Assembly: GCA_016196035.1 (NCBI GenBank)
Contig: JACPYM010000109.1
Coordinates: 23,662 to 87,661, forward strand
Reading direction: 5' to 3'
Source: Acidobacteriota bacterium
GTDB taxonomy: Bacteria > Acidobacteriota > Blastocatellia > RBC074
DNA length: 64,000 nucleotides
A model generated the notes under the pieces. It was not told where the DNA came from, ran no database searches, and saw only the letters and a list, made by a program, of their open reading frames with translations. Position 1 is the stretch's first letter; every line of letters begins with the position of its first letter. The position numbers were made by a program, and so were the translations under genes. Shown one piece after another: positions 58,711-64,000 of this stretch.

Positions 58711-61700
58711 TTAGAAAACGAACCGCAAGCCGAACTGCAACTGGCGCGGCGTGGTGCCCTGGGCCAGTGACGTGATGCGTCCGACATTGGCCGCGATTTG
58801 CGTGGCGTTGGCGTTGATCGTGACCGCCGACGGCACATCATAATTTTGGACGTTGAAGACGTTGAATGCCTCGAAGCGCAATTGCAGGTTCATGCCTTCG
58901 CGCACGGTGATGCTCTTGAACATCGAGTAATCCATGTTGAACACGTGCCCGCCCCTAAACACATTGCGCCCCAGGTTGCCGAACGAGCCGGAAGGAATGC
59001 CGAAGGCGCAGGAGTTGAACCAGCTAAAGGTCGTGTGCGTCGCATCCGCCGCGCGCCCGCCTTGCGAGACGGTCTTTTGGCATAGCGGGTCGGGATTGGC
59101 GGCCACTGGGCCTGCCACGAAAGGATCGGCGATCAGGTTCGGACGCAGATAGTTGCCGGGCGCGGTTGAGGCGCTCCCGCGCAGGTTGGCAAAGTCACCG
59201 GTGACTTGCAGGTTATAAGGTGCGCCAGTGCGCGCCTGCATAATGTAATTCGCCTGCCAGTTGCCCAGCAGCCAGGCGGCCGGGCCGCTTTGGAAATGTT
59301 TTTTCCCTTTCCCGAACGGCAGCTCATAGAGCGTCGCCCACGAAAGGAAGTGCGTGATGTCATAAGACGAGACGCCGCGCCCGGTGCTGGGGTCGCCGTA
59401 ATTTTGAATCGTCGAGCCGCCGCCCGCGCCATTCTCGACGTTGAAATAACCGCTGCTCACGTCAATGGACTTGCTCCAGGTGTAGGAAACCAACGTGCTC
59501 AACCCATCGGTAAAGCGCCGCTGGAATTTGGTCTGTAGCGCGTTGTAGTTCGAGTAGCCGGTGCTCAGCGTGTAATTCAGCCCCGCGCCCACCCAGGGCA
59601 TCGGACGCAGTGCATCAATCACCGCGTTCGCTGTCCCATTCGGCGAAGCCTGCCGCGCGGCGTTGCCCAGACCCGAATAAGGCAAGCGGCCATTCTTGCT
59701 GCCCACATACGCGGCGGTGACGACCATTGAGGGCGTCAGTTCGCGTTGCAGCTCCAAATGCCACTGCTGCGAATACGGGTCTTTGTATTTCGGATCGTCG
59801 TTAAAGCCGCCCACCGTCCAGGGACTGGCGGTCGGCAACGGAACGGCGAAGCCTTGCCCCTGTTGTTGAATGATGCTCAGCACCGATCCGTTGACGAAGT
59901 TGGCGGGCGCATTGATCGGGCCGCCGGCAAAGGCCGTGGCGTCGGGCCAAACCGCCGCTTCCAGATCGTTTTGCGCATATTGGCTGCGCGCGGTCACGGC
60001 GTCCCAATAAAGCCCGTAACCGGCGCGCAACACCGTCTTCGGATTGATGGCCCAGGCCACACCGGCGCGCGGCCCCCAATTGTCTTTGACCGGTGGCGGC
60101 GCAAAGAAATCCTTGCCCGCCAGGATCACGTCATTGAAATGCGGATCGGTCTGAAACGAATCCGGGATGCAGGGCGCGGCTTTCACCACGCTGCAAAAGC
60201 CGGGCATGGTTTTGGCACCGATGATCCACTTTTTATTGGGCAGATCAAGCGCATTCCAGAGCCGTCCGTCCAGCGTCTTCGGCTGGTTCAGGTAGTCGTA
60301 ACGCAGCCCCAGACTCAGGGTCACGGTCGGCGCCAGTTTCCATTCATCCTGCACATAACCTGCCCACGCGGCATATTTGAAGCGCACCGGGCCGCCGTGC
60401 AGGATCGGCAATTGCGCGGCGAACGTATTCGGGAAGCCCAGCAGCGCCGACGCCAGCGACAAGCCAGTCGCGCCCGTCGCCGCCGACGGATTGCGCGTCT
60501 GTTCGTCGCTGAAGGTATAGGTTTGAAAAGTATTCAACTGGATGCGCTTGGCTTCGATGTACCAGAAGCCCGTCTTGATGTTGTGATGGCCTTTCAGCCA
60601 GACCAGATTGGGCGTCAGGCTCCAGTTCGGATTTTCGCGCGGGGCCGCGCCGCGAATCCCGAAGTTGCCATTGCCTCCGTTCGACCAATTGGCAAGCGTG
60701 ACAAGCAGTCCGCTGTATTTGTCTATGTCGCCAAAACCCGCCTGTTTCAGCGGATCAAGCCCGGCTGGATGTTGATTTTGCTGGCCCGCATCCACGCCCG
60801 GACGGCCCGCATAACCCGCGCGCACATCCAGAATCAGACTGGGGCGAAAGACGTGCGTCCAGCCGCCGCCGTAATTGCGGCCCTGCGAGCCGCCACCCGT
60901 CGAACCGACGTTGCCAATCGGCGTCAGGATCGTGTTCCGCTGTTCGGTGTAGCGGAAAAAGATGCTGTCGCTGTCGTTGAAGCGGTGATCCACGCGCGCC
61001 TGATAGCTGTTCGAGTTGTTGATGGTGGGCCGCGTCTGTATGAAGTTGTTGGTCAGATCGCGCGCATCGGAAAAATTCGGCACTGCCGCGTAAGTCTGAA
61101 AGAACTTCAGCATCGGCTGGAAAATCAGCGCCTGCGGCAGCTTGTTGCAAGCCGTGCCGATGGTTTGATCCTGCTGCTTTTGCGCGTTGACCGGCAGCGG
61201 ATTGCCCGACGCGTCGCAACGGAACGGGTCGCGCACAAAGGTAGTACCCGACGCGCGGGTCGAATACGGATTATAGATTTGGCGGCGGAACGCCGAACTC
61301 GTGTTGCTGAAATCTCCGGCAATCTCAGCAGCCGTCGGCGCGTAAGAAATGCCCAGGCCGGCCTGGCTATAACGCCAGCCGTCATAGCTGGCCGAAAAGA
61401 AAGTCTTGTTCTTGATGATGGGGCCGCTGACCACCGCGCCAAACTGGTTTTGATGAAACGCCGTCGGGCCGCTGGGTACGAGATCGCCCGGCTTACAGCG
61501 CGCCAGTGTGCAGGTCGCGTCAGTGAAGGCGTTGCGCGCGTCGAAAAAATTGTTGCGCACGTATTCAAATGCCGAACCGTGCAGACCGTTGCCGCCCGAT
61601 TTCGAGACCATATTCACGACGCCGCCCGTCGCGCCGCCGAATTCGGACTTGGCGTCGTGGCCGACGACCTTGAATTCCTGAATCGCGTCAATGTTCGGGA

Positions 61701-62364
61701 TGACGATGTATGTCGGCCCGCGCACATTGGTGTTGATGATGCCGTCGTAAAAGTAAAGCTTCGAGCGGTTCAACTGCCCGTGGAAGGAGGCGTCGGAAAA
61801 GCCTGAGCCGGGCAGGCCCACGTTGCCTTCGCAACAGCCGACGTTACGGTTCTGCGAGGTTGAAACCGGCGTGACGCCCGGCGTCAGCGTCAGCAACTGC
61901 GTGAAGTTGCGCCCATTCAACGGCAAATCCTGCACGGTGCGTTCTGAAATCACTGTGCCCAGTTCAGCGGTTGAACGTTGGATGAGTTCGGTGCTCGCGC
62001 TGACCTCGACCGTCTGGCTGACCTCGCCGACCGTGAGCGCCATATCGTTCGTCACCGCCTGGCTGACGCCCACGGTGAAGACCGACGTTTGCGCCGTCTT
62101 GAACCCGTTCGCCTCGACCCGCAGGACATAAGCGCCGGGCATCACGTTGACGAAGATGAACGTGCCATTCTGATTGGGCGTGGCCTGCGACTCGATCTTG
62201 GTGGCCTGATTGACGAGTTTGACACGCGCGTTGGCGACCGCCGCGCCGTTGGGATCGGTGAGCGTGCCGTTGACTTCACCGGTGGATGTTTGGCCGTAGA
62301 GCGCTGGACAGAACACCAGCACGGCCAAAAGCAGCAAGCTGCCTTTGAGTTTGCGCGAAAGCAT
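58711..62364 (-). CDS. TonB-dependent receptor with carboxypeptidase-regulatory domain (3)
   Basis: The start ATG at 62364 lies 6 bases after GGAGGG; a TTG two codons earlier would touch that site. Signal peptide ends near CPALYGQ. N-terminal regulatory domain (EVNGTLTDPNGAAVANARV, NVMPGAYVLRVEANGFKTA), plug with VQDLPLNGRNFTQLLTLTPGV, and a barrel ending QLQFGLRFVF. 1217 aa. The nearest upstream gene is an AraC regulator on the same strand, separated by a 480-base gap with repeats, so this receptor is probably its first target. Confidence 0.92.
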   Translation of the reverse strand: MLSRKLKGSLLLLAVLVFCPALYGQTSTGEVNGTLTDPNGAAVANARVKLVNQATKIESQATPNQNGTFIFVNVMPGAYVLRVEANGFKTAQTSVFTVGVSQAVTNDMALTVGEVSQTVEVSASTELIQRSTAELGTVISERTVQDLPLNGRNFTQLLTLTPGVTPVSTSQNRNVGCCEGNVGLPGSGFSDASFHGQLNRSKLYFYDGIINTNVRGPTYIVIPNIDAIQEFKVVGHDAKSEFGGATGGVVNMVSKSGGNGLHGSAFEYVRNNFFDARNAFTDATCTLARCKPGDLVPSGPTAFHQNQFGAVVSGPIIKNKTFFSASYDGWRYSQAGLGISYAPTAAEIAGDFSNTSSAFRRQIYNPYSTRASGTTFVRDPFRCDASGNPLPVNAQKQQDQTIGTACNKLPQALIFQPMLKFFQTYAAVPNFSDARDLTNNFIQTRPTINNSNSYQARVDHRFNDSDSIFFRYTEQRNTILTPIGNVGSTGGGSQGRNYGGGWTHVFRPSLILDVRAGYAGRPGVDAGQQNQHPAGLDPLKQAGFGDIDKYSGLLVTLANWSNGGNGNFGIRGAAPRENPNWSLTPNLVWLKGHHNIKTGFWYIEAKRIQLNTFQTYTFSDEQTRNPSAATGATGLSLASALLGFPNTFAAQLPILHGGPVRFKYAAWAGYVQDEWKLAPTVTLSLGLRYDYLNQPKTLDGRLWNALDLPNKKWIIGAKTMPGFCSVVKAAPCIPDSFQTDPHFNDVILAGKDFFAPPPVKDNWGPRAGVAWAINPKTVLRAGYGLYWDAVTARSQYAQNDLEAAVWPDATAFAGGPINAPANFVNGSVLSIIQQQGQGFAVPLPTASPWTVGGFNDDPKYKDPYSQQWHLELQRELTPSMVVTAAYVGSKNGRLPYSGLGNAARQASPNGTANAVIDALRPMPWVGAGLNYTLSTGYSNYNALQTKFQRRFTDGLSTLVSYTWSKSIDVSSGYFNVENGAGGGSTIQNYGDPSTGRGVSSYDITHFLSWATLYELPFGKGKKHFQSGPAAWLLGNWQANYIMQARTGAPYNLQVTGDFANLRGSASTAPGNYLRPNLIADPFVAGPVAANPDPLCQKTVSQGGRAADATHTTFSWFNSCAFGIPSGSFGNLGRNVFRGGHVFNMDYSMFKSITVREGMNLQLRFEAFNVFNVQNYDVPSAVTINANATQIAANVGRITSLAQGTTPRQLQFGLRFVF

Positions 62365-62549
62365 AAACAACCCTCCGAGTTAAGCTGTCAGTGACGTTAC
62401 AGAAGGGGTCAGCACGCGGGCTGCCCAGAATCGAATCCCAGCAAAGCAGCGTTTGGCGCTGCCAGGTTCAGCAGCGTTTGTTTTGAAGCTCTAAATCGGA
62501 ACAAGCGAGTTTGGAACACTGCTAGAAAATACGGCGCTGGCGGCCAAGT

Positions 62550-62662
62550 GTTCAGAGTTCAAGCTTCAGCTTGTCCGGTGCGCGCCGCCAGCGTACCCGG
62601 ACAAGCTGAAGCTCTGAACGCCTGCCAGTGCGCTCGGACAAGCTAAAGCTTGAACTCTGAAC
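62550..62662. repeat. Inverted repeat GTTCAGAGTTCAAGCTTCAG family
   Basis: Left arm 62550-62577 is complementary to 62635-62662 (about 27 of 28) and partly to 62598-62619. Related to the perfect hairpin at 20120-20183. The remainder of 62371-62850 has nothing further that I recognise. Confidence 0.85.
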
Positions 62663-62850
62663 GCCCGCGCCTGACGCGCTCAGGTGCGCCTATCCTGCGT
62701 GTTTCGATTTAGCCTTTGGAATCAGGCTTGGTCCAGCAAACCGTTTGTCCCAGCGTGCGGCAATGTACTGTCAGACGCGGCTGGCGTCTTTAGCCGGAGC
62801 GGCAAGAGTTTTGTCTAAAACGGAAATGCGTAACGAGGCCCAGGCAAGGA

Positions 62851-63720
62851 TCAGGCGGCGTCAGTGATCGTCCAAATCGTGTTGGAAAAATGGGGGTTGA
62901 TGTAAACGTCTTTGCGGATGCCCTGGCGGTTTTGCTGCCGCCAGACGCCGGGCGCAACGCCGGCAATTTCGCTGAAAACACGGGTGAAATGATGGATGCT
63001 CTTGAAGCCGGTCAACTCGGCGATCTCTTTCAAGGCATAGTCGGAATAGCTGATTAATTCCTGCGCGTGTTCGACGCGGCATTGCAGCAAATAGCGCATG
63101 GGCGGCACGCCGACCGACTCCTGAAACTTTTGACGAATCCGGCGGTCGGACATGCCCAGCGCGCGCGCGATTTCGGGCAAATGCACGTCTTCGGCGTAAT
63201 GCTGTTGAATGAACTCGACGATGCGTTTGCTGACCGCATCCGCCGGGCCGCCCAGCGGGACTTTGGCTAAGTGCAGGTTCCGTTTGGGTCGCCGCTCCTG
63301 CCGCAAGAGCAGGATCAGCATTTCGAGCAAATAGGCCCCGCACAGTTCGCGGAAGAGCGGGCCTTTGCCTTCGCCCTCTTGCCGGATGCGTTCAAACAGA
63401 TGCGGAATGGCGGCGTCGCAGGCAGCAAAGTGATTGGCCGCCTTGCGCAGCGTGTGTTGCAAATGCCCGTCTTTGACCACGAACTTGAGATCAAGCGAAT
63501 TGACGACCGATCCAACCGTCAGCCCGTGGCGCTGCTGCGGTTTGATCAGAAACAGGTCGCCGGGCGTGATCGCTTGTTCATGGTCGTCCAGCAGAATGCT
63601 GCCGCTGCCGCTGACGAAGTAGATGATCTGGAAATAGTCATGCGCGTGCGGCTCCAGCTTCCACGACGGTTGATAGTCGTAGCGGGCAGTCCATAAAACT
63701 TCGACAGACGAAGTGAGCAT
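62851..63720 (-). CDS. AraC-family transcriptional regulator
   Basis: N-terminal cupin-like sensing domain (PHAHDYFQIIYFVSGSGSILLDDHEQAITPGDLFLI, residues about 25-60 in pieces) and C-terminal double helix-turn-helix (IARALGMSDRRIRQKFQESVGV and IAELTGFKSIHHFTRVFSEIAGVAPGVWR). ATG at 63720 has a GGAGG site; the longer ORF runs into a repeat. 290 aa. Positioned upstream of the TonB-receptor and hydrolase genes on the same strand, so a sugar-responsive activator of that locus is the natural inference. Confidence 0.9.
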   Translation of the reverse strand: MLTSSVEVLWTARYDYQPSWKLEPHAHDYFQIIYFVSGSGSILLDDHEQAITPGDLFLIKPQQRHGLTVGSVVNSLDLKFVVKDGHLQHTLRKAANHFAACDAAIPHLFERIRQEGEGKGPLFRELCGAYLLEMLILLLRQERRPKRNLHLAKVPLGGPADAVSKRIVEFIQQHYAEDVHLPEIARALGMSDRRIRQKFQESVGVPPMRYLLQCRVEHAQELISYSDYALKEIAELTGFKSIHHFTRVFSEIAGVAPGVWRQQNRQGIRKDVYINPHFSNTIWTITDAA

Positions 63721-63744
63721 TTCCACCTCCCAGCTTGGCGCGCT

Positions 63745-63856
63745 GGCACGGTACCGCGCGCGTGAGCAAGCGGCGCGTTCAACAGGCGCACTTGACTCAG
63801 CCGCCAAACCTCCGCTTTCACGCGCGCGGTACCGACGCTTTGCAAACGGCTCTAAA
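63745..63856. repeat. Dispersed hairpin element, copy E (TTAGA-CGG family)
   Basis: Inner arms 63748-63773 (CACGGTACCGCGCGCGTGAG...) and 63812-63835, right outer end GCAAACGGCTCTAAAA. The left outer end is missing because the regulator gene begins there. Bases 63857-64000 hold no feature that I can support. Confidence 0.75.
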
Positions 63857-64000
63857 AACTGCTGATCCCATCGAATTTTGTGGGTCAGCATCTATGGCCG
63901 CCGAGCGAAGCGGCAATCAGCAAGTTGTGTAACCAATTCTGGTGATAAACAAAACCGTTCAAATCCGCAAAGGGCGAGTGACGCGTCGGGTCACGGCGGC

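Noticed and set aside
59746..61806. 686-codon open frame on the plus strand
   Set aside because: It lies opposite a TonB-receptor gene and reads as arginine/alanine-rich sequence without any domain; a shadow of a GC-rich gene.

Overview
The window looks like a chromosomal segment of an Acidobacteriota member, most likely near the Blastocatellia. This is inferred from three very large (about 1200 aa) TonB-dependent receptors with an N-terminal carboxypeptidase-regulatory domain, GC-rich codon use, the ECF sigma/anti-sigma style, and the many dispersed palindromic repeats. No rRNA, tRNA or CRISPR array was seen. Inner genes are mostly intact. The left edge cuts a peroxiredoxin gene that appears to be a selenoprotein: UGA sits exactly at the peroxidatic cysteine codon and the peroxiredoxin frame continues to the edge.

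Layout. 0.7-4.2 kb: ECF sigma factor, anti-sigma factor and a PDZ protein with a degenerate trypsin-like domain. 4.3-6.2 kb: a small membrane protein overlapping thiE, then a convergent ROK kinase. 6.5-10.9 kb: a signalling module of coiled-coil protein, membrane OmpA-like protein, Rab-like small GTPase and histidine kinase. 11.3-14.3 kb: thiD and a NrdD-like protein that has lost its radical glycine. 14.6-18.9 kb: an NHL/M23-like protein and a MocR-type regulator, separated by a transposon-like element nested in a hairpin. 19-27 kb: small-molecule metabolism (DinB, DJ-1/PfpI, PLP decarboxylase, racemase homologue, NTF2-like, PhzF, cupin-like, two GNATs, two DMT transporters). 27-31 kb: a decayed esterase, a formylglycine-generating-enzyme-like protein, and antitoxin genes without toxins. 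31.3-34.9 kb: an accessory SecA with a C-terminal membrane segment, and a methyltransferase.

35.0-40.2 kb is a visibly more AT-rich four-gene operon with its own candidate promoter: an Eco57I/TaqI-type N6-adenine methylase, a protein with two GHKL ATPase modules (MORC/Hsp90-like plus histidine-kinase-like), a receiver-domain protein and a Septu-like HNH nuclease. I consider it the best candidate here for an undescribed system, probably anti-phage. 40.3-44.6 kb returns to housekeeping genes (LON-domain protein, lepA, HAD phosphatase).

44.8-63.7 kb is a single-strand (minus) carbohydrate-use region: AraC-type regulator, three TonB-dependent receptors, a PL5-like alginate lyase, a GH29-like protein, a GH36 alpha-galactosidase and a GH29 alpha-L-fucosidase. 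It probably takes up and degrades fucose- and galactose-containing or uronate polysaccharides.

The intergenic spaces are packed with palindromic repeats of several families. Two copies of one roughly 287-bp element have identical 17-bp terminal inverted repeats and perfect 9-bp target duplications, and both sit inside older hairpin repeats.
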